Positions 1 to 7,826 of a stretch of 36,135 nt of DNA are shown piece by piece (the first letter of the stretch is position 1; each line of letters opens with the position of its first letter). Location: NCBI GenBank assembly GCA_002335055.1, contig DDCH01000012.1, forward strand, positions 1 through 36,135, in the 5' to 3' direction. The notes under the pieces are model-generated. The model saw only the letters and a program-made list of their open reading frames with translations, searched no databases and was not told the DNA's origin. The DNA comes from Sulfurimonas sp. UBA2011 (GTDB taxonomy: Bacteria > Campylobacterota > Campylobacteria > Campylobacterales > Sulfurimonadaceae). The translations under genes and the position numbers were made by a program.

Positions 1-27
1 CCCTTTTTTAAAACTTCTTTTTTGCAT
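1..27 (-). CDS. Possible 5' end of a gene running off the left edge
   Basis: Nine codons of an open frame (MQKRSFKKG) run off the left end of the window on the minus strand. The start is supported by an AAAGG ribosome binding site eight bases upstream and by a TATAAT box at 57-62 on the same strand. It lies downstream of the SRP RNA gene, in the same direction. The product is too short to identify, and a chance ORF cannot be excluded. Confidence 0.3.
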
Positions 28-137
28 TAGTGTTGCCTTTAATATTTAATAGACTTATTATAGTTAAAAATTATGATTTTATTATTATAAAATGATTTGT
101 GGGAAAATTTATTGTTGAAATGTTTCTAAAAGAGAGA

Positions 138-240
138 CTCTTCTCCAGATACCTGCGGCACATAATCACTAAAAGCGTGCTGCTGTATTCCTACCCTGAC
201 ACATTACCTTTAGTAACCATTGCACAGGTCTAAAGAAGAG
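138..240 (-). ncRNA. ffs: 4.5S signal recognition particle RNA (small bacterial type)
   Basis: Read on the minus strand, this carries the conserved SRP domain IV: GTCAGG, then GTA-GGAA-TAC (a GGAA tetraloop closed by three pairs), then AGCAGC. The flanks fold back on each other: CTCTTCT at the 5' end pairs with AGAAGAG at the 3' end, and CCTG pairs with CAGG further in, giving the usual single long hairpin of about 100 nt. In the SRP this RNA binds Ffh and helps target nascent membrane proteins to FtsY and the translocon. A TATACT -10 box lies at 248-253. The 3' end is followed by TCTCTCTTTT, which could act as the terminator tail. The ends are estimated from the pairing and may be a few bases off. 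Confidence 0.92.
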
Positions 241-247
241 AACTGAA

Positions 248-253
248 AGTATA
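248..253 (-). promoter_or_regulatory. -10 box for the SRP RNA
   Basis: TATACT on the minus strand lies 7 bases before the inferred 5' end of ffs. No -35 is obvious, as is usual for sigma-70 promoters in Campylobacterota. The box overlies the gap between the 49-codon ORF and ffs. Confidence 0.5.
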
Positions 254-268
254 TCCAAATATAATTAC

Positions 269-418
269 TTATATCTTAATTGTAGAGACTGCTGTATGTA
301 TGGCTTCTAAATATTGAGTATATTCAAAATAATCATTCGTATCTCCCGCTGATAACTCCATCTCTTTTGCCATTGTCTCATAATCTAAATTAGAATAATC
401 AGGATTTGAAAGTGCCAT
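269..418 (-). CDS. Hypothetical 49-aa acidic protein
   Basis: This short ORF starts with ATG after AAGGA at a spacing of eight bases and ends with TAA 28 bases before the SRP RNA. It is rich in Asp, Glu and Tyr (for example NDYFEYTQYLEA near residues 28-39), with no signal peptide, membrane segment or Cys. I do not recognise a family. It sits divergently from the peptidoglycan-recycling operon, and the two start regions are only 60 bases apart, so they may share a control region. The good ribosome binding site favours a real gene, but it could also be the remnant of a longer one. Confidence 0.45.
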   Translation of the reverse strand: MALSNPDYSNLDYETMAKEMELSAGDTNDYFEYTQYLEAIHTAVSTIKI

Positions 419-443
419 AAAAAGATTCCTTATGTATTTTCAC

Positions 444-449
444 TATAAT
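444..449 (+). promoter_or_regulatory. -10 box of the peptidoglycan-recycling operon
   Basis: TATAAT lies 28 bases upstream of the TTG start of the first gene, giving a short leader with AAAGGA at 465-470. It is the only strong -10 box I see before the seven-gene block, where starts and stops overlap or nearly touch throughout. The block is therefore probably transcribed from here. Confidence 0.5.
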
Positions 450-477
450 AACAAAATTAACTCTAAAGGAAAACTCA

Positions 478-1026
478 TTGATTTATATAGTTATGGCATT
501 AAAGAGTGAGGCTCAGGCTTTTATGGATAAGTATAAACTCACAAAAACAAAACTAGGAAAATATACTCTTTATTGTGATGAAACTACAAAAATAATACTC
601 TCTGGAATGGGTGTAATCAATGCAAGGGAAGCTACACAGACCCTTATTAATCACTATGACATAAGTGATGAAGACATATATATAAATGTAGGAATATGTG
701 GTGCGGACAAACAATATGATATAGGTTCACTACTAGAGATAGGTGAAATAAGATATAAGGACATACGCTACCCTTTTAAAGAGGGTCAAAAGAGCATCAC
801 TTGTGTAGATGAAGCTATGAGTGAGCCAAAGTATGATTTAGTAGATATGGAGTCTTACGGATTTTTAGATGCTGTTACTCATTCTCCTGCAATAAAGAAT
901 TTTTTTATCCTCAAAGTAGTGAGTGATCATTTTGAGCCACAAACAATTACAAAAGAACTGACAAAATCACTTATATTTAAAGTGATTAATGATATAAATA
1001 CTCTACTAAAAAAAGAGGTACACTAA
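478..1026 (+). CDS. Short nucleosidase/phosphorylase-like protein (MTAN/PNP fold)
   Basis: This is probably a member of the purine nucleoside phosphorylase / MTA-SAH nucleosidase superfamily. The N-terminus (IYIVMALKSEAQAF) matches the first strand, where these enzymes carry a catalytic Glu. VDMESYGFLDAV near residue 120 matches the ribose-binding Met-Glu segment, and KVVSDHFE near residue 146 matches the catalytic Ser-Asp segment. At 182 aa it is about 50 residues shorter than usual MTAN (about 230), so it is a divergent or trimmed version. The TTG start is chosen because AAAGGA sits seven bases upstream. Its stop overlaps the next gene's start (TAATG), so it is translationally coupled to the NagZ-amidase. 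Its substrate is unknown; a role in wall salvage is only a guess from position. Confidence 0.7.
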   Translation: MIYIVMALKSEAQAFMDKYKLTKTKLGKYTLYCDETTKIILSGMGVINAREATQTLINHYDISDEDIYINVGICGADKQYDIGSLLEIGEIRYKDIRYPFKEGQKSITCVDEAMSEPKYDLVDMESYGFLDAVTHSPAIKNFFILKVVSDHFEPQTITKELTKSLIFKVINDINTLLKKEVH

Positions 1027-2684
1027 TGAAAATATTTTTACTACTTTTACAAACAATTTTACTACTTAGTGCAGCACCTAAAGAAGATACAGAGCTTAAA
1101 AAAATGATAGGTAGAATGCTTATTGTAGGTTTTGATGAGCAAGCTATTTTTTACAACTCTCAGATTGTAAGAGATATTGAGAACTATGACTTAGGTGGTG
1201 TTATTCTTTTTGACAGGTTTTATAATGATAAAAAACGAGTGAAGAACATACTCAATCCTTATCAATTAAAGAACCTAATAAATGACTTACATTTATACTC
1301 TACAAAACCTCTTTTCATCGGTATAGACCAAGAGGGTGGACGAGTAGCTAGGCTCAAACCTAAGTATGGTTTTATAAGAGTTCCCTCTGCTAAAGTAGTC
1401 TCTGCGATGAATATTTATGATGTTAAAAGTATTTACAAGTCTCAGTCAGAAATGCTCCAAAACTTGGGCATTAATCTTAACTTTGCACCTGTAGTTGATT
1501 TGAGTGTGAATCCAAAGAACAAAGTTATTGTTGGACTTGAACGTTCATATGCAAAGAAGAGTAAAGATGTAGTGAAATATGCTTCTATAGTGATAGACTC
1601 TCAAAGAAAAGAGAATATTATCTCTGTTTTAAAACACTTTCCAGGGCATGGTTCATCTCTAGGAGATTCGCATAAGGGTTTTGTTGATGTCAGTAAAACA
1701 TGGACTAAAACAGAGCTAGAGCCATATAAAACACTTATTGGACAAAACAGAGCTGATGCAATTATGACCGCTCATGTATTTAACTCTTTTATTGATGGTA
1801 AATACCCAGCAACTCTCTCTCATAAAACCAACACACAACTACTTCGCCAAGAGCTCCATTTTAAAGGGCTTATCATCAGTGATGATATGCAGATGAAAGC
1901 TATATCTGCACACTATACGCTAGCACAGAGTACCAAACTAGCTATAAACGCAGGAGTAGATGTTTTACTCTTTGGAAATCAACTTGCACATAATAGTGTT
2001 TCTGATATTGTTAATACTATATATGAGCAGGTCAAAAGCGGTGAGATTGCTTTAGCAAAAATCAAAGAAGCTAATAAACGCATACAAAATATGCATACAA
2101 AAAATGCCATTATTCAAAAGCCTATTGTATTTACAGATAAACGAAGAGAACTTACAAAAGAGTACATTAAAACACATTATGGGCTTCAAGTCAAAGATAT
2201 TAAAATCATTCCTAAAAATATAGTTGTTCATTGGACTGCTATGATGGACTTTAACAAATCTTACGAGAGGCTCAACCCTGAACTTCTCTTTAGTGATAGA
2301 AAAGATATATCAAAAGCTTCAGCTCTTAATGTTTCAGCTCATTACCTCATAGACCGCAAAGGTGTTATCCATCAACTTATGCCTGATAATGTTATGGCTC
2401 GACATGTGATAGGCCTAAATTATTCAAGTATAGGTATAGAAAATGTCGGTGGGAAAAACAATACAAAAGAGGACTTAACAGCCGCACAACTCACTTCTAA
2501 CATCGCACTTATTAACTATCTAAAAGATAAGTACCCAAGCATCAAAAATATTCTTGGACATTTTGAGTATAGAAACTATGAAGACTCAGAACTTTGGTTA
2601 GAAAGAGACAAGTCTTACAGAACAGAGAAAAATGACCCAGGAAGAAGTTTTATGCAAAAAATTAGAGTAGCTCTTGATAAATAG
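1026..2684 (+). CDS. Secreted NagZ (GH3 beta-N-acetylglucosaminidase) fused to an N-acetylmuramoyl-L-alanine amidase
   Basis: Two enzymes in one 552-aa chain. Residues 1-16 look like a cleavable signal peptide (MKIFLLLLQTILLLSA), so the protein should act outside the cytoplasm. Residues about 25-350 are a GH3 NagZ domain: DQEGGRVARL (101-110), KHFPGHG (203-209), the DSH acid/base dyad (Asp214, His216) and ISDDMQM with the likely nucleophile Asp286. Residues about 395-550 are an Amidase_2 (AmpD/AmiD-like) zinc domain: His402 in VVHWTA, Glu472 in GIENVG, His512 in GHFEY and Asp537 in NDPG. NagZ removes GlcNAc from GlcNAc-anhydroMurNAc-peptides and the amidase cuts the peptide from anhydroMurNAc. 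In E. coli both functions are separate cytoplasmic proteins. All active-site residues I could look for are present. It overlaps its neighbours on both sides. Confidence 0.92.
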   Translation: MKIFLLLLQTILLLSAAPKEDTELKKMIGRMLIVGFDEQAIFYNSQIVRDIENYDLGGVILFDRFYNDKKRVKNILNPYQLKNLINDLHLYSTKPLFIGIDQEGGRVARLKPKYGFIRVPSAKVVSAMNIYDVKSIYKSQSEMLQNLGINLNFAPVVDLSVNPKNKVIVGLERSYAKKSKDVVKYASIVIDSQRKENIISVLKHFPGHGSSLGDSHKGFVDVSKTWTKTELEPYKTLIGQNRADAIMTAHVFNSFIDGKYPATLSHKTNTQLLRQELHFKGLIISDDMQMKAISAHYTLAQSTKLAINAGVDVLLFGNQLAHNSVSDIVNTIYEQVKSGEIALAKIKEANKRIQNMHTKNAIIQKPIVFTDKRRELTKEYIKTHYGLQVKDIKIIPKNIVVHWTAMMDFNKSYERLNPELLFSDRKDISKASALNVSAHYLIDRKGVIHQLMPDNVMARHVIGLNYSSIGIENVGGKNNTKEDLTAAQLTSNIALINYLKDKYPSIKNILGHFEYRNYEDSELWLERDKSYRTEKNDPGRSFMQKIRVALDK

Positions 2685-4152
2685 TAGCTTCACTTCACTT
2701 GATTGGTTCATATTTTTAGCATATTTTGCTGTTTTAGCCTTTAGCTCTTACTGGTTTTCTCGACAAAAGATACATACAAGTAGGGAGTACTTTACAGCTT
2801 CAAACTCTATGCCACTTCTCGCAGTTGCCATTAGTATACTTGCCACTACTCAGTCTGCAGCAACCTTTCTTGGTGTTCCTGAATTCTCTTATACTCATAA
2901 CTTTACTCTTATCGGTTTTTACTTCTCCTCTCTTTTAGCTGTTTTTTTTGTTGCAAAGTTCTTTGTACCAAAATTTTATGCTATTAATGCCATCACTGTT
3001 TATGAACTTCTAGAGTCTCATTATGGTCAGAGTGCTAAAAAGCAAGCTGGAATTATGTTTTTAATAGGGCGAATAATGGCAAGTGGGGCAAGGCTCTATA
3101 TCGCAGCTCTTGCCATTAGTATGATACTATTTTTAGATATCTTACTCCCACATATGATGATTTCTATTTTCATACTTCTTCTTGGAGCCTTAGCTTATAC
3201 CTATTTTGGAGGAGTAAAGTCTGTCATACTTAGTGATGTCATCCAAGCTATCACTTATGTAAGTGCAGGTCTTTTAGTTGTCTATTATCTCTATATCTCA
3301 CTTAGTGATGTCGCAATTCTAGAAATTTTACAAGAAAACAATAAACTCACCTTCATAGATACAAGTCTAGATGGAAAGTTTAGTATAATAGGCTTACTAA
3401 GTGGTTGGTTACTCCTTAACATTGCTGCGTTTGGACTAGACCAAGATATGACACAACGTGTACTTACTTGTAAAACTAAAGAAGAAGCGTCTTCTTCACT
3501 TATACTATCCATCCTTTTTACTATCCCTATAGTTTTACTCTTTTTAAGCATTGGTGCTTTACTTTTTGTGCACTACCAAAGTACAGATATATTACAAAAT
3601 TTTAAGGGCGAGAAAATCACTGTTTTTATGTACTATATACTCAACGAGATGCCAGAAGGTATACGAGGTTTTGTAACAGTTGGAGCGATTGCCGCTGCAC
3701 TCTCAAGTACAAACTCAGTTCTTGGGGCATTAAGTTCGGTTGCCATCGAAGACCTCTATAGACCATACAAACTCAAGAAAGATGCTTCAACAGACGAAGC
3801 CCATTTTATAAAGGCCTCAAGAAATGCTGTTTTAGTCTTCGCCTTTTTACTCTTTCTTATGGCAATTTTGAGTTACTTTTGGCAAAGATATGCCGACCTC
3901 TCACTCATAGGTTTCGCTCTGGGAGTAATGGCATTTGCATATACAGGCTTACTTGGAGTATTTTTCTCTGCCATATTTACTTCAAGAGGAAGTAAAAAAA
4001 CAGTTCCTTTTGCTCTTTTTGGTGGATTTTTAACTGTTCTTATACTCCAGCCATATACTTTTGGTTTTAGTATAGGTTTTGCGTGGCAGATAACTATCGG
4101 TACAGCAGTATCATTTGCTATAATGCAATTAAAGACAAAGGAGAAGAGATGA
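2674..4152 (+). CDS. Sodium:solute symporter (SSS family), predicted amino-sugar importer
   Basis: A 492-aa polytopic membrane protein with about 13 hydrophobic segments. The SSS-type first half contains YFTASNSMPLLAVAISILAT and TQSAATFLG near residues 36-66, and a later conserved segment reads ALSSTNSVLGALSSVAIEDLYRP. Family members bring in sugars, amino acids or sialic acid with Na+. The TTG start at 2674 lies inside the end of the NagZ-amidase gene and has a weak ribosome binding site, so translation is probably coupled. Its stop overlaps the anmK start (ATGA). Lying between a secreted anhydroMurNAc-releasing enzyme and anhydroMurNAc kinase, it is a good candidate for the anhydroMurNAc (and perhaps GlcNAc) importer. 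That substrate is inferred from context only. Confidence 0.88.
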   Translation: MINSSFTSLDWFIFLAYFAVLAFSSYWFSRQKIHTSREYFTASNSMPLLAVAISILATTQSAATFLGVPEFSYTHNFTLIGFYFSSLLAVFFVAKFFVPKFYAINAITVYELLESHYGQSAKKQAGIMFLIGRIMASGARLYIAALAISMILFLDILLPHMMISIFILLLGALAYTYFGGVKSVILSDVIQAITYVSAGLLVVYYLYISLSDVAILEILQENNKLTFIDTSLDGKFSIIGLLSGWLLLNIAAFGLDQDMTQRVLTCKTKEEASSSLILSILFTIPIVLLFLSIGALLFVHYQSTDILQNFKGEKITVFMYYILNEMPEGIRGFVTVGAIAAALSSTNSVLGALSSVAIEDLYRPYKLKKDASTDEAHFIKASRNAVLVFAFLLFLMAILSYFWQRYADLSLIGFALGVMAFAYTGLLGVFFSAIFTSRGSKKTVPFALFGGFLTVLILQPYTFGFSIGFAWQITIGTAVSFAIMQLKTKEKR

Positions 4153-5243
4153 GTATAAATAAGAAACAAGTCTACATAGGTGTCATGTCTGGAACTAGTC
4201 TTGATGGTGTTGACATCGCACTCTGTGAGATTAACGACACCTCATGTACACTTCTTCATTCTCACGAGTACTCATTTCCCCTAGACTTAAAAAAAGATGT
4301 TTTAGAAGCTATAGCAATACCGCTAACACTTCTCTCTTTAGGTGTTCTTGACCATAGACTAGGAACTCTCTTTGCCAACTCAATCAATACTTTTTTACTC
4401 GCCTTTAATATCAATAGAGAGGATATAACTGCCATCGGTCTTCACGGGCAAACTCTTTGGCATTCACCAAATGGTGATACTCCTTTTTCTATGCAATTGG
4501 GTGACGCGAATATAGTGGCTTCAAAAACACAAATATCTACAATAGCCGACTTTAGGAGAATGGATATAGTAAATGGTGGACAGGGTGCTCCTTTGGCTCC
4601 TGCATTTCATAAGTTTCTTTTTTCTCATTTAGAGGGGAATGTCGCTGTTTTAAACATAGGTGGAATGGCAAACATCACAATACTCAGGGACAAAGTACTG
4701 GGATGGGACTCTGGCTGTGGTAATGTTTTACTTGATTGGTGGATGAGTCAAACGCAGCTCAAACCTTATGATAAGGATGGGGAGTTTGCATTAAGTGGTA
4801 AACTCTCTAAAGCACTTTTAACACTTATGCTCAATGATGAGTACTTTAAAAAGTCTGCTCCAAAAAGTACAGGAAGAGAGTACTTTAATGCTCTTTGGCT
4901 TGAAGAAAAACTTACAGATTTTTCACATCTAAACGAGCAAGATGTACAAAGAACCCTTCTTGAACTTACAGCACTAAGTATCTCAAATGATTTAAAAGAG
5001 AGAGATATTTCAACCCTTATAGTCTGTGGTGGTGGTGCAAAAAATACTTTTCTTATGCAAAGACTTAAAGAGCTTAATACTTGTGTACTCAAATGCAGTG
5101 ATGAGCTAGGCATAAATAGTGATGCTCTTGAAGCTATGGCATTTGCATGGTTCGCTTATAAACGTACCCATAAAGAAGAAGTAGACTTATGCTCTATCAC
5201 AGGTGCTACAAAAGCCTCACAACTGGGAGCCATATATGGATAA
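4149..5243 (+). CDS. anmK: Anhydro-N-acetylmuramic acid kinase
   Basis: AnmK opens the 1,6-anhydro ring of anhydroMurNAc and phosphorylates it with ATP to give MurNAc-6-phosphate in the cytoplasm. The N-terminal YIGVMSGTSLDGVDIAL (residues 9-25) is the family signature. GLHGQTLWHSP, NIGGMANIT and the late VCGGGAKNTFLMQRL also match. The 364-aa length is normal. The ATG at 4149 is chosen over the longer frame from 4083 because AAAGGAG stands directly upstream and the start overlaps the symporter stop. The gene's end overlaps the next start by eight bases. It is the first cytoplasmic step of the salvage route encoded here. Confidence 0.95.
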   Translation: MSINKKQVYIGVMSGTSLDGVDIALCEINDTSCTLLHSHEYSFPLDLKKDVLEAIAIPLTLLSLGVLDHRLGTLFANSINTFLLAFNINREDITAIGLHGQTLWHSPNGDTPFSMQLGDANIVASKTQISTIADFRRMDIVNGGQGAPLAPAFHKFLFSHLEGNVAVLNIGGMANITILRDKVLGWDSGCGNVLLDWWMSQTQLKPYDKDGEFALSGKLSKALLTLMLNDEYFKKSAPKSTGREYFNALWLEEKLTDFSHLNEQDVQRTLLELTALSISNDLKERDISTLIVCGGGAKNTFLMQRLKELNTCVLKCSDELGINSDALEAMAFAWFAYKRTHKEEVDLCSITGATKASQLGAIYG

Positions 5244-6201
5244 GATACAAAGATGGATACAAACTACTCCTTATGCTGATTATGTACTCACTGTAGTAAG
5301 TGCAGATGCTAGTTTTCGTAAGTACTACCGCTTAACTAAAGAGAATAAAACTGTCATAGTGATGGATAGCTCTTTAGAGTTAGCATCTCTTGCTCCATTT
5401 ATAGATGTCACACACAGACTTTTAAATGCAGGAGTCAAAGCACCACAAATCTTAGAGAAAAATGAAGTTGATGGTTATCTAATTTTGGAAGATTTTGGAA
5501 ACCTACAACTGCAAAATGAGTTAAACAGTTCTAACTTTAAAACACACTACAAAAATGCTATAGATGAGATACTAAAAATGCAAAATGCAGAAACTAAGTC
5601 TCTTCCTCTTTACAACAAAGCATTCCTCCATTTTGAGATGGACTTAATGAAAGAGTGGTACTTAGAAAAAAAACTCTCCTTCACTTTAAATGCACAGGAA
5701 AAAGAACTTATAAAAAAAACACTAGACTCTATATCTGAGATAGTTTTACAACAGCCTCAAGATGTCTTTGTTCATAGAGATTTTCACTCTAGAAATATTA
5801 TGCTTACACCGGAGAGTGAGATTGGTGTGATTGATTATCAAGATGCAATGACTGGTGCTATTACTTATGACTTAGTTTCACTTTTAAAAGATTGTTATAT
5901 AGAGTTTCGAAGAAAAGACATAGAATCTTTAGCCCTTTACTTTCGAGATAAACAGGCTCTTGATGTAAGCGATAAAGTCTTTTTAAAATGGTTTGACTTT
6001 ATGGGACTACAACGCCATATAAAAGTACTTGGTATTTTCTCGCGTTTATACCTTAGAGATAAAAAAGATGGCTACCTTAAAGATATTCCCCTCGTACTGA
6101 AGTATACAATTGAAACAGCTCTCAGATATGAAGAGACAAAAGAGTTTGCTTTTCTTTTACAGAAACTCAACAATGCTAAGAACAAAATGTGTGCACTTTA
6201 A
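5236..6201 (+). CDS. amgK: N-acetylmuramate/N-acetylglucosamine anomeric kinase
   Basis: This is an aminoglycoside-phosphotransferase-fold kinase of the AmgK type, which makes MurNAc-1-phosphate from MurNAc (and GlcNAc-1-phosphate from GlcNAc) with ATP. The N-terminal VSADASFRKYYRL (21-33) is typical of the family. The catalytic loop is VHRDFHSRNIM (His180-Asp182-Asn187), and the metal-binding IDYQDAMTG follows at 199-207. Length is 321 aa from the ATG at 5236. The start lies inside the anmK end, and the stop is one base before the murU start. The pair AmgK-MurU defines the anabolic recycling route first shown in Pseudomonas putida, which bypasses MurA and so lowers sensitivity to fosfomycin. 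Confidence 0.93.
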   Translation: MDKIQRWIQTTPYADYVLTVVSADASFRKYYRLTKENKTVIVMDSSLELASLAPFIDVTHRLLNAGVKAPQILEKNEVDGYLILEDFGNLQLQNELNSSNFKTHYKNAIDEILKMQNAETKSLPLYNKAFLHFEMDLMKEWYLEKKLSFTLNAQEKELIKKTLDSISEIVLQQPQDVFVHRDFHSRNIMLTPESEIGVIDYQDAMTGAITYDLVSLLKDCYIEFRRKDIESLALYFRDKQALDVSDKVFLKWFDFMGLQRHIKVLGIFSRLYLRDKKDGYLKDIPLVLKYTIETALRYEETKEFAFLLQKLNNAKNKMCAL

Positions 6202-6202
6202 G

Positions 6203-6862
6203 ATGAAAGCGATGATATTAGCCGCTGGTCGTGGAGAAAGAATGCGCCCCTTAACAGATAAGATTCCAAAACCACTTATAGAAGTACAGGGTAAAGCACT
6301 TATACTCTGGCACATAGAAAAACTAATAAAAAATGGCTTTAAAGAAGTAGTCATAAATATCGCTCATTTAGGATATAAAATACCTGAGTATTTAGGCGAT
6401 GGTTCAAAATACGGTATTAAAATTCTTTACTCAGATGAGCAAAAAGATGGTGCTCTCGAATCTGCCGGTGGTATAAAAAAAGCACTACCACTTTTAGGGA
6501 ATGAAACTTTTTTAGTAGTTAATGGAGATGTATTTTGTGAGTATGAATTTGATTCTAGTTTTGACCTACATGGGAAAAAAGCACATCTTATTTTAGTAGC
6601 TAATCCAGAACATAACACACAAGGAGACTTTGGTCTTAAAAATAATTTAGTTTTAAATGAAGCTAATGAAATGTTCACATTTTCAGGTATAGGGTACTAT
6701 GCTCATGCATTTTTTGATACTATCCCTATTCAAAAGAAATCACTCACTCCACTTTTAAGAGAAAGTATCGACAAACAGGAGATAAGTGGTGAAGTGTTTA
6801 CAAAGATGTGGCACGATATAGGTACAATAAAAAGATTAAAAGAGATAAACAATGAAAATTAA
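6203..6862 (+). CDS. murU: N-acetylmuramate alpha-1-phosphate uridylyltransferase
   Basis: A 219-aa nucleotidyltransferase that converts MurNAc-1-phosphate and UTP to UDP-MurNAc, feeding peptidoglycan precursor synthesis. MKAMILAAGRGERMRPLTD at the N-terminus is the sugar-nucleotide pyrophosphorylase signature. KPLIEVQGKALILWHIEKL, the metal-binding VVNGDVF and the C-terminal MWHDIGTIKRL also fit MurU rather than longer glucose-1-phosphate enzymes. The ATG at 6203 directly follows the amgK stop. A longer frame from 6110 merely reads through amgK in another phase. The last 11 bases overlap mltB. Confidence 0.92.
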   Translation: MKAMILAAGRGERMRPLTDKIPKPLIEVQGKALILWHIEKLIKNGFKEVVINIAHLGYKIPEYLGDGSKYGIKILYSDEQKDGALESAGGIKKALPLLGNETFLVVNGDVFCEYEFDSSFDLHGKKAHLILVANPEHNTQGDFGLKNNLVLNEANEMFTFSGIGYYAHAFFDTIPIQKKSLTPLLRESIDKQEISGEVFTKMWHDIGTIKRLKEINNEN

Positions 6863-7826
6863 ACTATTACTCATACTCCTCACACTTAGCACACTACTCC
6901 AAGCAAAATATAGCAATTGTACTTTTAAAAATAAAGACTACTCAGATGTTTGTAAAGCTGCTATCAAGTCTGGTGTTTCCTATAAGTATGCTAACCAGTT
7001 TTTAACATCTTACTTTAAAACACAAAAGTATGATGAAGTGAGTTGGACTTACCTCCAACCAAGTAAAATAAAACATCACCAAGCACAAGAAAAAAAAGCC
7101 AATAATACACTTGTAAGTTATGTACCAAAAATGATGGAGAATCTTCAGAAGTATAAAAAAGTCTATGACTATATAGAAAAAAAATATGGTGTAAACCGCG
7201 AGATAATTGCCGCTATACTTTTAAAAGAGACTAAACTTGGAAAGATTAAACCGAGTCACGATGCATTTATAGTTTTTAACACTATGGTAGTTCGAACGCA
7301 GCCAAACTCACCAAGAGAGAAGTGGCTTTTAAAGATGGGTAAAACAAATATGGCTTCGATTATAAGTCATTGCTACAAAGCCAAACTAATACCTGAAGCA
7401 TGTAACCTAGCAAGCTCCTATGCGGGAGCAGTTGGAATACCTCAGTTTATGCCAAATAGTTTTATTTATGCAGTGTCTTATAAAAACAAGGTGGCTAATC
7501 TAAGTAAGATGGAAGATGCAATAGTCTCAGCTGCAAACTTCCTCCACCAGAAGGCTTCGTTTACACAACTTATAAACTGGGATACTATGCCCGATATTCC
7601 GCAGGTAGAAGCCCAGTGGTATGAGTATTATTTCGCTACAAAAGATGCTTCATTTGTATATGAGACAAGTAAAAGTGGTAAGCTTTATAACTGTTTTACA
7701 AAGGGTAAACCAGAGTTACAAGAAATGAAAGTTTATACAAAAAAGATTATGAGGTATAACAACTCATCAAATTATGCAGTTGGAGTAATGAGACTCGCTT
7801 ATGAGGCTCACTACTACCTTTACTAA
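6852..7826 (+). CDS. mltB: Lytic murein transglycosylase B
   Basis: This enzyme cleaves glycan strands in the periplasm, leaving 1,6-anhydroMurNAc ends, the substrate for the rest of this operon. A signal peptide is clear (MKIKLLLILLTLSTLLQA). There is no lipobox Cys at the cleavage site, so it is probably soluble. The SLT_2 domain shows IIAAILLKETKLGK near residue 120, where the Glu is the likely catalytic residue, and SSYAGAVGIPQFMPNSF near residue 190, matching the MltB SYAGAxGxxQFMPSS motif. Length is 324 aa, slightly short for the family. It starts inside murU and is the last gene of the operon. Confidence 0.92.
   Translation: MKIKLLLILLTLSTLLQAKYSNCTFKNKDYSDVCKAAIKSGVSYKYANQFLTSYFKTQKYDEVSWTYLQPSKIKHHQAQEKKANNTLVSYVPKMMENLQKYKKVYDYIEKKYGVNREIIAAILLKETKLGKIKPSHDAFIVFNTMVVRTQPNSPREKWLLKMGKTNMASIISHCYKAKLIPEACNLASSYAGAVGIPQFMPNSFIYAVSYKNKVANLSKMEDAIVSAANFLHQKASFTQLINWDTMPDIPQVEAQWYEYYFATKDASFVYETSKSGKLYNCFTKGKPELQEMKVYTKKIMRYNNSSNYAVGVMRLAYEAHYYLY

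Noticed and set aside
4083..4148. Longer N-terminus for AnmK
   Set aside because: The extra residues only read through the end of the symporter gene. The ATG at 4149 has a strong AAGGAG and gives the standard AnmK N-terminus.
6110..6202. Longer N-terminus for MurU
   Set aside because: It is read out of phase inside amgK. MKAMILAAGRG at 6203 is the family start.
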